Part shown: piece by piece, positions 29,282 through 37,568 of the stretch | Numbering within the stretch: position 1 is the stretch's first letter | How the letters are laid out: the number at the start of each line of letters is the position of its first letter | Origin: Micromonospora echinofusca | GTDB lineage: Bacteria; Actinomycetota; Actinomycetes; Mycobacteriales; Micromonosporaceae | NCBI RefSeq assembly: GCF_900091445.1 | Contig: NZ_LT607733.1 | Span: 5,359,001 to 5,423,000 of the forward strand | Reading direction: 5' to 3' | DNA length: 64,000 nucleotides | Notes under the pieces: model-generated | Told to the model about the DNA's origin: nothing | Databases searched by the model: none | Seen by the model: the letters and a program-made list of their open reading frames with translations, nothing else | Translations under genes and position numbers: made by a program

Positions 29282-30462
29282 GTCCGAGGCCCCTGGAGAT
29301 CGACCTGGACTACCTGCGCCAGGTGCTGGTGGAGCTGCTGGAGATCCCGAGCCCGTCGGGGCGTACGGACCACGTGCAGCAGTACGTCGGCGAGCGGCTC
29401 TCCGCGCTCGGCATCCCCTCCACGCTGACCCGGCGCGGCGCGCTGAGCGCCTGCCTGCCCGGCCCGCGGTCCACCGGCGCGGACCGGGCGATCGTGGTGC
29501 ACACCGACACCATCGGTGGCATGGTGAAACGGCTGAAGGAGAACGGCCGGCTGGAGCTGAAGACGATCGGTACGCACAGCGCCCGGTTCGCCGAGGGCGC
29601 GCACGTGCGGATCTTCACCGACGACCTGGAGCGGGTGATCACCGGCCAGGTGCTGCCGCTGAAGGCCAGCGGCCACCGCTACAACGACGACGTGGACCTT
29701 CAGGGGGTCGGCTGGCAGCACGTCGAGGTGCGGGTCGACGAGCCGGTCGAGGACGTCGCCGGGCTGCGTGCCCTCGGCATCGACGCGGGCGACTTCGTGG
29801 CGTTCCTGCCGAACCCGACGATCACCCCCAGCGGGTACGTCAAGTCCCGGCACCTGGACGACAAGGCCGGCGTGGCCGCCGTCCTCACCGCCCTCAAGGC
29901 GATGGTCGACGCCGGCGTACGCCCGGCGGTCACCGCGCACCTGCTGGTCACCGTGACCGAGGAGATCGGGCACGGGGCGTCGCACGGGCTCGACCCGGAC
30001 GTGGCGGAGATCGTGTCGGTGGACGCGGCGGTGGTGGCGCCCGGCCAGCAGTCCCGCGAGGACGCGGCCACCCTGGCGATGGGCGACGGGGTCGGGCCGT
30101 TCGACTACCACCTGACCCGCAACCTGGCCTCGATCGCCGCCGAGCACGGGGTGGACCTGGTCCGCGACGTCTTCGAGTACTACCGCTCGGACGTGGCGGC
30201 GGCCGTGGAGGCCGGCGCGCACGCCCGGGTGGCGCTGCTCGGCTTCGGCGTGGACGCCACCCACGGGCACGAGCGCACCCACCTGGAGGGCCTGCGCCAG
30301 CTCACCCAGCTGCTCTGCCTCTATCTCCAGAGCGACCTGGTCTTCCCCGAGTGGGACGCCGAGCCGGAGGGCGACCTGGCCGACTTCCCGTCGCTGGCCG
30401 TGCAGCCGGCCAGCGAGGAGGGCCCGCGCGAGGGGCCGATCGGCATCGCCGAGAACGCCTGA
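29278..30462 (+). CDS. NAGGN-associated M42 family peptidase
   Basis: Third gene of the osmoprotectant trio, a dinuclear-zinc M42 aminopeptidase-like protein of 394 aa. Metal ligands and catalytic residues are visible in VVHTDTIGGM, SRHLDDKAGVAAVL, TVTEEIGHGASHG, and DATHGHERTHLEGL. The GTG overlaps the ngg stop (GTGA), so it is coupled. In the family its role in NAGGN metabolism is undetermined; breakdown or trimming of the dipeptide is an inference. It ends without an obvious terminator before the leader unit. Confidence 0.9.
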   Translation: MSPRPLEIDLDYLRQVLVELLEIPSPSGRTDHVQQYVGERLSALGIPSTLTRRGALSACLPGPRSTGADRAIVVHTDTIGGMVKRLKENGRLELKTIGTHSARFAEGAHVRIFTDDLERVITGQVLPLKASGHRYNDDVDLQGVGWQHVEVRVDEPVEDVAGLRALGIDAGDFVAFLPNPTITPSGYVKSRHLDDKAGVAAVLTALKAMVDAGVRPAVTAHLLVTVTEEIGHGASHGLDPDVAEIVSVDAAVVAPGQQSREDAATLAMGDGVGPFDYHLTRNLASIAAEHGVDLVRDVFEYYRSDVAAAVEAGAHARVALLGFGVDATHGHERTHLEGLRQLTQLLCLYLQSDLVFPEWDAEPEGDLADFPSLAVQPASEEGPREGPIGIAENA

Positions 30463-30504
30463 GCGCCGGCCCGCCATTCCCCGACCTCGTGTGATCGAAA
30501 TCCG

Positions 30505-30533
30505 TTGCCCGGGCCGCGGAGGGTGGATAGCGT
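30505..30533 (+). promoter_or_regulatory. promoter of the leader ORF / rnz unit
   Basis: TTGCCC (30505-30510) and TAGCGT (30528-30533) are separated by exactly 17 bp. The predicted transcription start near 30540 is about 25 nt ahead of the leader ORF. Confidence 0.55.
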
Positions 30534-30564
30534 GGCGGTACACGGGAAAGGAGGTGGTCCAGAC

Positions 30565-30603
30565 TTGTATAGCAATCGGACTCGTGAGGTGGCTGTCCGC
30601 TAG
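30565..30603 (+). CDS. 12-codon leader ORF with near-perfect Shine-Dalgarno
   Basis: TTG start, peptide LYSNRTREVAVR, then TAG. The preceding GAAAGGAGGTGGTCC (30546-30560) is complementary to the 3' end of 16S rRNA over about 14 of 15 bases (one mismatch from AAAGGAGGTGATCC), far stronger than any other site in the window, with 10 nt spacing from GGAGG to the start. The peptide has three Arg codons (CGG, CGT, CGC) but no run of a single amino acid. Either a leader peptide controlling rnz or a ribosome-recruiting element; function unknown. Confidence 0.5.
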   Translation: MYSNRTREVAVR

Positions 30604-30700
30604 CCGCTGTCCTCGACAGTAAACTCGTCCGCCGCGAGGCGGGCACAGCACCATCGTCGAGACCGTGTGGCAGCGGTGCGGCGAAACCACGACAGCCACC

Positions 30701-30764
30701 CGACCCCCGGGGTGCCGGCCCAGTCCAGCCGGCCCGCGCGCGAGCGCGGAAGCCCCGGGGGTCG
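30701..30764 (+). ncRNA. candidate three-way-junction RNA in the rnz leader
   Basis: A perfect 12-bp closing stem (CGACCCCCGGGG at 30701-30712 with CCCCGGGGGTCG at 30753-30764) encloses two adjacent hairpins. One is GCCGGC/GCCGGC with an 8-nt loop (30714-30733). The other is CCGCGC-GCGA-GCGCGG, a 6-bp stem with a GNRA tetraloop (30734-30749). Junction linkers are T, none, and AAG. It ends 43 nt before the rnz start and has no U tract, so a simple terminator is less likely. Structure was read by eye only. Confidence 0.5.
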
Positions 30765-30807
30765 ACCCTTCTCCGCGGCCGGGTGGCCGACGCAGCCGGA
30801 GGTCACC

Positions 30808-31737
30808 GTGTCGATGCGCGAGCTGGTGGTGCTCGGGACGGCCAGTCAGGCCCCCACCCGGCAGCGCAACCACAACGGGTACGTGCTGCGCTGGGACGAC
30901 GAGGTGATCCTCTTCGACCCGGGCGAGGGCAGCCAGCGGCAACTCCTGCACACCACGGTCACCGCCACGGACCTGACCCGGATCTGCGTCACCCACTTCC
31001 ACGGCGACCACTGCCTCGGCCTGCCCGGCACCATCCAGCGGCTCTCCCTGGACCGGGTGCCGCACCCGGTGGCGGTGCACTTCCCGGCCGGCGGCGCGGA
31101 ATACTTCGCGCGCCTGCGGCACGCCTCCAGCTTCCACGAGACCGCCGAGCTGCGCGTCGAGCCGATCGAGACCGACGGGCAGCGCATCGCGCTGGGCGTC
31201 GGCACGCTGGAGGCCCGCCGGCTGCGGCACCCGATCGAGACGTACGGCTACCGGCTCGTCGAGCCCGACGGCTGCCGGATGCTGCCGGAGCGGCTGGCCG
31301 CGTACGGCATCGCCGGGCCGGCGGTCGGGGAGCTGATCCGCGTCGGCCACCTCGACCTCGACGGGCGTCGCGTCACCCGCGAGGAGGTGAGCGTGCCCCG
31401 GCCCGGGCAGCGCTTCGCCTTCGTCATGGACACCGGCCTCTGCGACGGGGTGTACGCCCTCGCCGAGCACGCCGACCTGCTGGTCATCGAGTCGACGTTC
31501 CTCGACTCGGAGGCCGCGCTCGCCGCCGAGGTCGGTCACCTCACGGCGGGCCAGGCCGCGCGGGTGGCGGCCGAGTCGGGCGTACGCCGGCTCGTGCTGA
31601 CCCACTTCTCCCAGCGGTACGCCGACCCGGCCCGCTTCGCCGACGAGGCCCGCGCACACTTCGACGGCGACCTGGTGATCGCCGAGGACCTGACGACCGT
31701 GCAGGTCCCGCCCCGGCGGGTAGCCTCGGCCGGGTGA
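30808..31737 (+). CDS. rnz: ribonuclease Z
   Basis: tRNA 3'-end endonuclease. 309 aa from the GTG at 30808, with GGAGG and 5-6 nt spacing; the ATG two codons later is too distant from that site. The metallo-beta-lactamase motif HFHGDH (residues 63-68) follows the short form of tRNase Z, with [23 protein letters not shown] and a final LTHFSQRY. The frame is open further 5' through the leader RNA region, but without homology. It overlaps the GNAT gene by 4 bases (GTGA). Confidence 0.9.
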   Translation: MSMRELVVLGTASQAPTRQRNHNGYVLRWDDEVILFDPGEGSQRQLLHTTVTATDLTRICVTHFHGDHCLGLPGTIQRLSLDRVPHPVAVHFPAGGAEYFARLRHASSFHETAELRVEPIETDGQRIALGVGTLEARRLRHPIETYGYRLVEPDGCRMLPERLAAYGIAGPAVGELIRVGHLDLDGRRVTREEVSVPRPGQRFAFVMDTGLCDGVYALAEHADLLVIESTFLDSEAALAAEVGHLTAGQAARVAAESGVRRLVLTHFSQRYADPARFADEARAHFDGDLVIAEDLTTVQVPPRRVASAG

Positions 31738-32243
31738 CGGTCACCCTGCGCCCCGCCACCGTCGACGACCTGCTGACGGTGGGCGCGCTGCACCAGCGTT
31801 CCCGGGTCGCCGCCTACTCGGCCTTCCTCCCGGCGCGGGCGCTGGCCGAGCCGACGCCCGAGGCGATGGGCGCCTACTGGACCGAGCGCTGGACGTGGGA
31901 GCGCGACGAGCACCGGATGACCGTGGCCGAGCGCGACTGCCGACTGGTCGGGTTCAGCTACCTCGGCCCGGATGACGAGGGCGACCCGGCGACCGGCCTG
32001 CTCAACGCCATCCACCTCGAACCCGCCGAGCGCGGGCGGGGCACCGGCCGCGCCCTGATGGTCGACGCGCTGGACGCCATGCGCGTACGCGGCTGGTCCC
32101 GCGCGGTGCTCTGGGTGCTGCGGGACAACGCGCACGCCCGGGCCTTCTACGAGCGCGGCGGTTGGACCCTCACCGGCACCGAACGCGACGAACACATCGG
32201 CCCGGCGGTCGTGCCCCAGCTCCGGTACGCCCGCCGGCTCTGA
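31734..32243 (+). CDS. GNAT family N-acetyltransferase
   Basis: 169 aa, one GNAT domain: [20 protein letters not shown] at the N-terminus, the acetyl-CoA loop [18 protein letters not shown] (about 98-116), and [13 protein letters not shown]. The substrate is unknown; protein or small-molecule acetylation are both possible. Its GTG overlaps the rnz stop (GTGA), so it is translationally coupled. Confidence 0.88.
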   Translation: MTVTLRPATVDDLLTVGALHQRSRVAAYSAFLPARALAEPTPEAMGAYWTERWTWERDEHRMTVAERDCRLVGFSYLGPDDEGDPATGLLNAIHLEPAERGRGTGRALMVDALDAMRVRGWSRAVLWVLRDNAHARAFYERGGWTLTGTERDEHIGPAVVPQLRYARRL

Positions 32244-32332
32244 CCGCCGGCGACTCTGCGGGGCCGGCGGCCGTCACTGCCCGTCGCGGTCCGCGTGCCC
32301 CCGCTGTGAACCGGCGGGCCTCCGAGCGCACG

Positions 32333-32368
32333 ACGAGGGCCCTCTCCCGGCCGGGAGAGGGCCCTCGT
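32333..32368. terminator. perfect bidirectional terminator palindrome
   Basis: An 18-bp perfect inverted repeat with no spacer (ACGAGGGCCCTCTCCCGG and its complement) lies between the GNAT stop at 32243 and the cystathionine beta-synthase stop at 32386. Confidence 0.8.
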
Positions 32369-32385
32369 GCGGACGTCCGTCCGGG

Positions 32386-33756
32386 TCAGCGGGCGCCGAG
32401 GTGGGCCAGCAGGTCCTGGCGGGTGAGCACACCCTTGGGCTTGCCGTCGACCAGCACCAGGGCGGCGTCGGCTTTCTCCAGCAGGCCGACCGCCTCGCTC
32501 ACCGGCTGCCCGCCACCGATCATCGGCAGCGGCTCGGCCATGTGCCGCTCGATGGTGTCGTGCAGGTGCGCCTGGCCGGTGAAGAGCGCGTCGAGCAGGT
32601 CCTTCTCGGCGATCGAGCCGGCCACCTCGCCGGTGACCACCGGGGGCTCGGCCTTGAGCACCGGAAGCTGCGAGACGCCGTACTCGCGCATGTAGTCGAT
32701 CGCGTCCCGGACCGTCTCGGTCGGGTGCACGTGCACCAGCTCGGGCAGGCCGCCCGGCTTGCCGGCGAGCGCGTCGGCGACCGTCGGCTCCGTGCCGGCG
32801 TTGTCCAGGAAGCCGTAGCGGGCCATCCAGCCGTCGTTGAAGATCTTGGACAGGTAGCCCTTGCCGCTGTCCGGCAGCAGCACCACGACCACGTCGTCCG
32901 GGCCCGCCTTGCGGGCCACCTCGAGGGCGGCCACCACGGCCATCCCGCAGGAGCCGCCGACCAGCAGCCCCTCCTCGCGCGCCAGCCGACGGGTCATCTC
33001 GAAGGACGCCTTGTCGGAGACCTCGATGATCTCGTCGGCGACCCCCCGGTCGTACGTCTCCGGCCAGAAGTCCTCGCCGACGCCCTCGACCAGGTAGGGC
33101 CGGCCGGTGCCGCCGGAGTAGACGGAGCCCTCCGGGTCGGCGCCGACGACCTGCACCCGGCCCTCCGAGGCCTCCTTCAGGTAGCGCCCGATGCCGGAGA
33201 TGGTGCCGCCGGTGCCGACGCCCGCCACGAAGTGGGTGATCTCGCCCCCGGTCTGCTCCCACAGCTCGGGCCCCGTGGTCTCGTAGTGCGAGCGCGGGTT
33301 GGCCGGGTTGCTGTACTGGTTGGGCTTCCAGGCGCCGGGGATCTCCCGGGCCAGACGGTCCGAGACGTTGTAGTAGGAGCGCGGGTCCTCCGGGGCCACG
33401 GCGGTCGGGCAGACCACCACCTCGGCGCCGTACGCCCGCAGCACGTCCTGCTTGTCCTGGCTGACCTTGTCGGGGCAGACGAAGACGCACTTGTAGCCCC
33501 GCAGCTGTGCCACCAGCGCCAGGCCGACGCCGGTGTTGCCGCTGGTCGGCTCGACGATCGTGCCCCCCGGCTGGAGGAGGCCCGCCTTCTCCGCGTCCTC
33601 CACCATCCGCAGGGCGATCCGGTCCTTCACCGAGCCGCCCGGGTTGAGGTACTCCACCTTCGCCAGGACGGTGGCCTGGATCCCGGCCGTGACGTTGCGC
33701 AGCCGTACCAGCGGGGTGTTGCCGATCAGCTCGACGACGTTGTCGTAGTACCGCAC
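32386..33756 (-). CDS. cbs: cystathionine beta-synthase
   Basis: PLP enzyme condensing homocysteine and serine to cystathionine. 456 aa from the GTG at 33756 (RYYDNVVELIGNTPLVRL), with AAGGG 9 nt upstream. The PLP lysine is K44 in NPGGSVKDR. The substrate loop is EPTSGNTGVGLA, the phosphate loop GVGTGGTISG, and two CBS domains fill about residues 330-456 (GVSQLPVLK, GVLTRQDLLAHLG). The CBS pair separates it from cysteine synthase. Together with metB it supports transsulfuration. Confidence 0.93.
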   Translation of the reverse strand: MRYYDNVVELIGNTPLVRLRNVTAGIQATVLAKVEYLNPGGSVKDRIALRMVEDAEKAGLLQPGGTIVEPTSGNTGVGLALVAQLRGYKCVFVCPDKVSQDKQDVLRAYGAEVVVCPTAVAPEDPRSYYNVSDRLAREIPGAWKPNQYSNPANPRSHYETTGPELWEQTGGEITHFVAGVGTGGTISGIGRYLKEASEGRVQVVGADPEGSVYSGGTGRPYLVEGVGEDFWPETYDRGVADEIIEVSDKASFEMTRRLAREEGLLVGGSCGMAVVAALEVARKAGPDDVVVVLLPDSGKGYLSKIFNDGWMARYGFLDNAGTEPTVADALAGKPGGLPELVHVHPTETVRDAIDYMREYGVSQLPVLKAEPPVVTGEVAGSIAEKDLLDALFTGQAHLHDTIERHMAEPLPMIGGGQPVSEAVGLLEKADAALVLVDGKPKGVLTRQDLLAHLGAR

Positions 33757-33833
33757 CTCGTTGTGCCCTTCTCCTCCGGCGCCGCCGGCGGCGGCCGGGC
33801 AGACGTCTTCTCGACGCCCCAGGGTACGTGGGT

Positions 33834-34190
33834 TCAGGACGCCACGTGTCCGGGGATCACCGAGCTGCGCCGGGCCTCCCACTCCAGGAACCGCTCGGTC
33901 TCGGCCAGCACGCTGCCGGCCAGCCACGTCACCATGACCGCGTCGTCAGCCAGTCCGAAGATCGCCAGCGGGATCTCCGGAAGCAGGTCCACCGGCGAGA
34001 CGATGTACGCCGTCGCCGCGGTCATGAGGGCCAGCCGCAGGCCGCCGTCGTACTCCCCCCGGGTGGTCGCCCGGATCATCCGGGGCAGCGCGCCCAGCCG
34101 CGCCCCGAGCGACGGCCCGCCCCGCGCCCCGGCCGCCAGGGCCCGGGCCAGCGCGCTGAACGCCGCGGTGCGCTTCAATGTCTTCCCCAT
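33834..34190 (-). CDS. DUF1232 (YkvA family) protein
   Basis: 118 aa. The family core TAATAYIVSPVDLLPEIPLAIFGLADDAVM (about residues 57-86) contains the SPVDLLPE motif and one or two hydrophobic helices. The N-terminus is basic. ATG at 34190 with GGAGAGGGG upstream. Probably membrane-associated. The role is unknown in the family. It may share a transcript with cbs (77-bp gap). Confidence 0.85.
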   Translation of the reverse strand: MGKTLKRTAAFSALARALAAGARGGPSLGARLGALPRMIRATTRGEYDGGLRLALMTAATAYIVSPVDLLPEIPLAIFGLADDAVMVTWLAGSVLAETERFLEWEARRSSVIPGHVAS

Positions 34191-34326
34191 GTTCGGCCCC
34201 TCTCCACGTGCCAGGATGACGCGTCGGCGCAACCGCCCTCCGGTCACCCGTACAGATACCCAGGACCGTCGACTTCCAGGCACCCGCGAGCCGGCACGAC
34301 GACAGCGGCGTGTCGTGCCGGCGCGA

Positions 34327-34332
34327 TAATGT
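34327..34332 (+). promoter_or_regulatory. -10 box of SGNH hydrolase 1, leaderless
   Basis: TAATGT, 6 nt upstream of the ATG at 34339, with no Shine-Dalgarno. Confidence 0.5.
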
Positions 34333-34338
34333 CGCTGT

Positions 34339-35391
34339 ATGGGGGTCGCTGGTTCCGTCGTCCCGGTTGGTTCGCGCTGGCAGCGCGCCCGGCAGGTCGC
34401 CCGCCTCGCGGCGATCGGCACGGGTGCCACCGCGGCGGCCGCGGTCGCGACCGGCGGTGTGCTCCTCGGGCAGGCCCGGCAGGCCCGCCGCACGATCCCG
34501 ATGGCGGAGGCACCGCCGCCGCGCTGCGACGGCGTCTACGGCGCGAAGCTGCCCGGCCCGCCGGTCACGGTCGTCGTGCTGGGCGACTCGTCGGCCGCCG
34601 GCTACGGCGTGCACCGCCGCCGGGAGACGCCCGGCGCCCTGCTCGCCACCGGCCTGTCCCGCCGCCTGCAACGCCCCGTCCGGCTGCACCGCTTCGCCGT
34701 GGTCGGCGCCATCTCGGCCGTGCTGCGCCACCAGGTGGAGGCGGCCCTGGAGTGCCGGCCCGACGTCGCGGTGATCCTGATCGGCGGCAACGACGTGACC
34801 AACCGCACCCCGTTCGCCCTGGCGGTGCGCTATTTGGTCGAGGCGGTCCGCACGCTGCGCGCCGCCGGCTGCGAGGTGGTCGTCGGCACCTGCCCCGACC
34901 TGGGCACGATCCAGCCGATCCGGCCGCCGCTGCGCTGGCTGGCCCGCCGCTGGGGCCGGCAGCTCGCCGCCGCGCAGACGGTCGCCGTGGTCGAGGCCGG
35001 CGGCTGGACGGTCTCCCTCGGCGACCTGCTTGGGCCCCGATTCGCGGCCGAGCCGACCCGGATGTTTGCCTGGGACCGGTTCCACCCCTCGGCGGAGGGC
35101 TACGCCGTGGCCGCCGCCGCGCTGCTGCCGACCGTGCTCTCCGCGCTCGGCGCGGGGCAGGAACGGCGTCCGACCCTCCTGCGGGGCGAGGGCGTACGGT
35201 CGCTGCCGCAGGCCGCGCAGGAGGCGGCCCGCCACGCGGGCACCGAGGTGAGCGGCACCCGGGTCCAGGGGCGCGAGCGCGGCCCCGCCGGCCGGTGGGC
35301 GCAACTGCGCCGACGGGCCTTCTTCGGTGTCGGCGCGGTGCCGCAGCCCGGCCCAGCCGCCGACTCACCCACACTGGAGGGACTGGCATGA
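34339..35391 (+). CDS. SGNH/GDSL family hydrolase 1
   Basis: 350 aa. An N-terminal hydrophobic helix (about residues 22-44, VARLAAIGTGATAAAAVATG) looks like a membrane anchor or signal. The catalytic Ser is in VVVLGDSSAAGYG (GDS at 82-84). The block III Asn is in LIGGNDVTN, and Asp/His in DRFHPSAEGY. The C-terminal 90 residues are Arg/Pro-rich and unique. Substrate unknown. It overlaps the next gene by 4 bp (ATGA), so the two paralogues are coupled. Confidence 0.88.
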   Translation: MGVAGSVVPVGSRWQRARQVARLAAIGTGATAAAAVATGGVLLGQARQARRTIPMAEAPPPRCDGVYGAKLPGPPVTVVVLGDSSAAGYGVHRRRETPGALLATGLSRRLQRPVRLHRFAVVGAISAVLRHQVEAALECRPDVAVILIGGNDVTNRTPFALAVRYLVEAVRTLRAAGCEVVVGTCPDLGTIQPIRPPLRWLARRWGRQLAAAQTVAVVEAGGWTVSLGDLLGPRFAAEPTRMFAWDRFHPSAEGYAVAAAALLPTVLSALGAGQERRPTLLRGEGVRSLPQAAQEAARHAGTEVSGTRVQGRERGPAGRWAQLRRRAFFGVGAVPQPGPAADSPTLEGLA

Positions 35392-36191
35392 GCGAGCGCT
35401 TCATCCCCTCGGGGCTCGCCAACCGACTGGGCCGGGCGGCGACGCTCAGCCTCATCGCCGGCACGGTCGGCGGCGCCGCCGTCCTGGCCGGGCAGGCCTT
35501 CGCCGCCCGGCACCGCCGGTACGCCCAGCCGGAGCTGGCGCTCGCCCTGCGCGCCACGGTCGGGCGCGCCGACGCGCCGCCGCTGCGGCTGGTGCTGCTC
35601 GGCGACTCGTCCGCCCTCGGCGTCGGGGTCGGCCGCCTCGACGAGACCATCGGCGGGCAGCTGGCCAACCTGCTCGCCGAGGGCCCGAACGGCCGCCGGG
35701 TGCACCTGTCCAGCGTCGGCGTCTCCGGCTCCCGCTCGACGGACCTGGCCACCCAGGTGGCCCGGGCGCTGCTCGGTGAGCGTCCCGACGTGGCGGTGAT
35801 CCTGATCGGGGCCAACGACGCCACCACCCTGCGTCGCCCGGTGGAGGCCGCCGCCTACCTCGGGGCGGCCGTGCACCGGCTGCGCGAGGCCCGGGTCGAG
35901 GTCGTCGTCGGCACGTGCCCCGACCTGGGCGCCGTACGCGCGATCGCCCCGCCGCTGCGCAACGTGGTCGGCTGGTCGGGGCGGCGGGTGGCCCGCGCCC
36001 AGACGGCGGCGGTGCTCGACGCCGGCGGCACCGTCGTCGACCTGGCCACCGAGACCGGGGCGGTGTTCCGGGCCGACGCCGGCACGCTGTGCCACGACGG
36101 CTACCACCCCTCCGCCGACGGCTACCGGGTCTGGGCGCACGCCCTGCTCCCGGCCGTCGCCGCCGCCGCGGCGGTCGCCTCCCGGCACTGA
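35388..36191 (+). CDS. SGNH/GDSL family hydrolase 2
   Basis: 267 aa, a paralogue of its upstream neighbour: an N-terminal hydrophobic segment (residues 16-40), GDSSALGVG (GDS at 72-74), LIGANDATT, and DGYHPSADGYRVWA supply the Ser, Gly, Asn and His blocks. EVVVGTCPDLG is shared with hydrolase 1. It lacks the long C-terminal extension. Probably membrane-anchored or secreted esterase; the two may act as a pair. Confidence 0.88.
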   Translation: MSERFIPSGLANRLGRAATLSLIAGTVGGAAVLAGQAFAARHRRYAQPELALALRATVGRADAPPLRLVLLGDSSALGVGVGRLDETIGGQLANLLAEGPNGRRVHLSSVGVSGSRSTDLATQVARALLGERPDVAVILIGANDATTLRRPVEAAAYLGAAVHRLREARVEVVVGTCPDLGAVRAIAPPLRNVVGWSGRRVARAQTAAVLDAGGTVVDLATETGAVFRADAGTLCHDGYHPSADGYRVWAHALLPAVAAAAAVASRH

Positions 36192-36203
36192 CCAGTCGTC
36201 GCG

Positions 36204-36266
36204 GGCGTGACATCTCCCGGCCGGCGGGCCAGCCGCTGCCGGCGTGACATTTCCCGGCCGGCGGGC
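36204..36266. repeat. two 26-bp direct repeats upstream of the thiolase gene
   Basis: Units at 36204-36229 and 36241-36266 differ at one base. Each is GGCGTGACATYTCCCGGCCG plus GCGGGC, 37 bp apart, and contains the palindrome CCGGCCGG. They lie between hydrolase 2 and the thiolase promoter, so an operator pair is possible. Confidence 0.6.
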
Positions 36267-36293
36267 AGCTTCCACCCGAAGTTACCGACGGGT

Positions 36294-36299
36294 TAACGT
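36294..36299 (+). promoter_or_regulatory. -10 box of the thiolase gene, leaderless
   Basis: TAACGT, 6 nt upstream of the ATG at 36306, with no Shine-Dalgarno. It overlaps an imperfect inverted repeat GTTACC/GGTTAAC (36281-36297). Confidence 0.45.
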
Positions 36300-36305
36300 T
36301 GGTTC

Positions 36306-37568
36306 ATGCCGACTGAGTCGTCCCGCGACGCCGTCATCGTCGCCACCGCCCGCTCCCCCATCGGCCGGGCGCACAAGGGATCCCTGCGCGACGTCCGCCC
36401 GGACGACCTCGCCGCGACCATCGTGCGGGCCGCCCTGGACAAGGTTCCCCAGCTCGACCCGACCGAGATCGACGACCTCTACCTGGGGTGCGGTCTGCCC
36501 GGCGGCGAGCAGGGCTTCAACATGGCCCGGGTGGTCGCCACCCTGATGGGCCTGGACACGCTGCCCGGCGCGACGCTCACCCGCTACTGCGCGTCCTCGT
36601 TGCAGACGACCCGGATGGCGATGCACGCGATCCGGGCCGGCGAGGGCGACGTGTTCATCTCCGCCGGCGTCGAGACCGTCTCCCGGTACGCCCGCGGCAG
36701 CTCCGACGGGCTGCCGAAGGAGGCGCAGGCGCTGGTGGGCGGCGGTTGGGAGAACCCGCGCTTCGCCGCCGCCACCGAGCGTTCCCAGGCCCGCGCCCAG
36801 GGTGGGGCCCCCGTCTGGACCGACCCGCGCGAGGCCGGCGAGCTGCCGGACATCTACCTGACCATGGGTCAGACCGCCGAGAACCTGGCCCAGGTGTACG
36901 ACGTGAGCCGCGCCGACATGGACGAGTTCGGCGTACGCAGCCAGAACCTCGCCGAGAAGGCGATCGCCGACGGCTTCTGGGCCCGGGAGATCACCCCGGT
37001 CACCACGCCGGACGGCACGGTGGTCGACACCGACGACGGCCCGCGCGCCGGGGTCACCCTGGAGGCGGTGTCCGGGCTGAAGCCGGTGTTCCGCCCCGAC
37101 GGCCGCGTCACCGCCGGCAACTGCTGCCCGCTCAACGACGGCGCCGCCGCCGTGGTGATCATGAGCGCCCAGCGGGCCCGGGACCTCGGGATCACGCCGC
37201 TGGCCCGGATCGTCTCCACCGGCGTGACCGCCCTCTCGCCGGAGATCATGGGCCTCGGCCCGGTCGAGGCCACCCGGCAGGCGCTCAAGCGGGCCGGCAT
37301 GACCATCGACGACGTCGACCTGGTGGAGATCAACGAGGCGTTCGCGGCGCAGGTGATCCCCTCCTACCGCCAGCTCGACATCCCGCTGGAGAAGCTGAAC
37401 GTCATGGGCGGCGCGATCGCCGTCGGCCACCCGTTCGGCATGACCGGCGCCCGCATCACCGGCACTCTGCTCAACGCCCTGGACTGGCACGACAAGACGA
37501 TCGGCCTGGAGACCATGTGCGTCGGCGGCGGCCAGGGCATGGCCATGGTCGTCGAGCGCCTGAGCTGA
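36306..37568 (+). CDS. acetyl-CoA C-acyltransferase (thiolase)
   Basis: Thiolytic cleavage or condensation of acyl-CoAs. 420 aa. The acyl-accepting Cys is C95 in LTRYCASSLQ, followed by VETVSRYARG. Late motifs are VEINEAFAAQ, GGAIAVGHPFGMTGAR with the catalytic His, and the second Cys in MCVGGGQGMA. The extended loop with two Trp and ARAQGG is typical of actinobacterial acetyl-CoA C-acetyltransferases. It fits with the acyl-CoA genes at the window start. Confidence 0.92.
   Translation: MPTESSRDAVIVATARSPIGRAHKGSLRDVRPDDLAATIVRAALDKVPQLDPTEIDDLYLGCGLPGGEQGFNMARVVATLMGLDTLPGATLTRYCASSLQTTRMAMHAIRAGEGDVFISAGVETVSRYARGSSDGLPKEAQALVGGGWENPRFAAATERSQARAQGGAPVWTDPREAGELPDIYLTMGQTAENLAQVYDVSRADMDEFGVRSQNLAEKAIADGFWAREITPVTTPDGTVVDTDDGPRAGVTLEAVSGLKPVFRPDGRVTAGNCCPLNDGAAAVVIMSAQRARDLGITPLARIVSTGVTALSPEIMGLGPVEATRQALKRAGMTIDDVDLVEINEAFAAQVIPSYRQLDIPLEKLNVMGGAIAVGHPFGMTGARITGTLLNALDWHDKTIGLETMCVGGGQGMAMVVERLS

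Noticed and set aside
30601..30625. Simple terminator after the leader ORF
   Set aside because: CTGTC-CTC-GACAG is only a 5-bp stem without a U tract; the transcript must continue to reach rnz.
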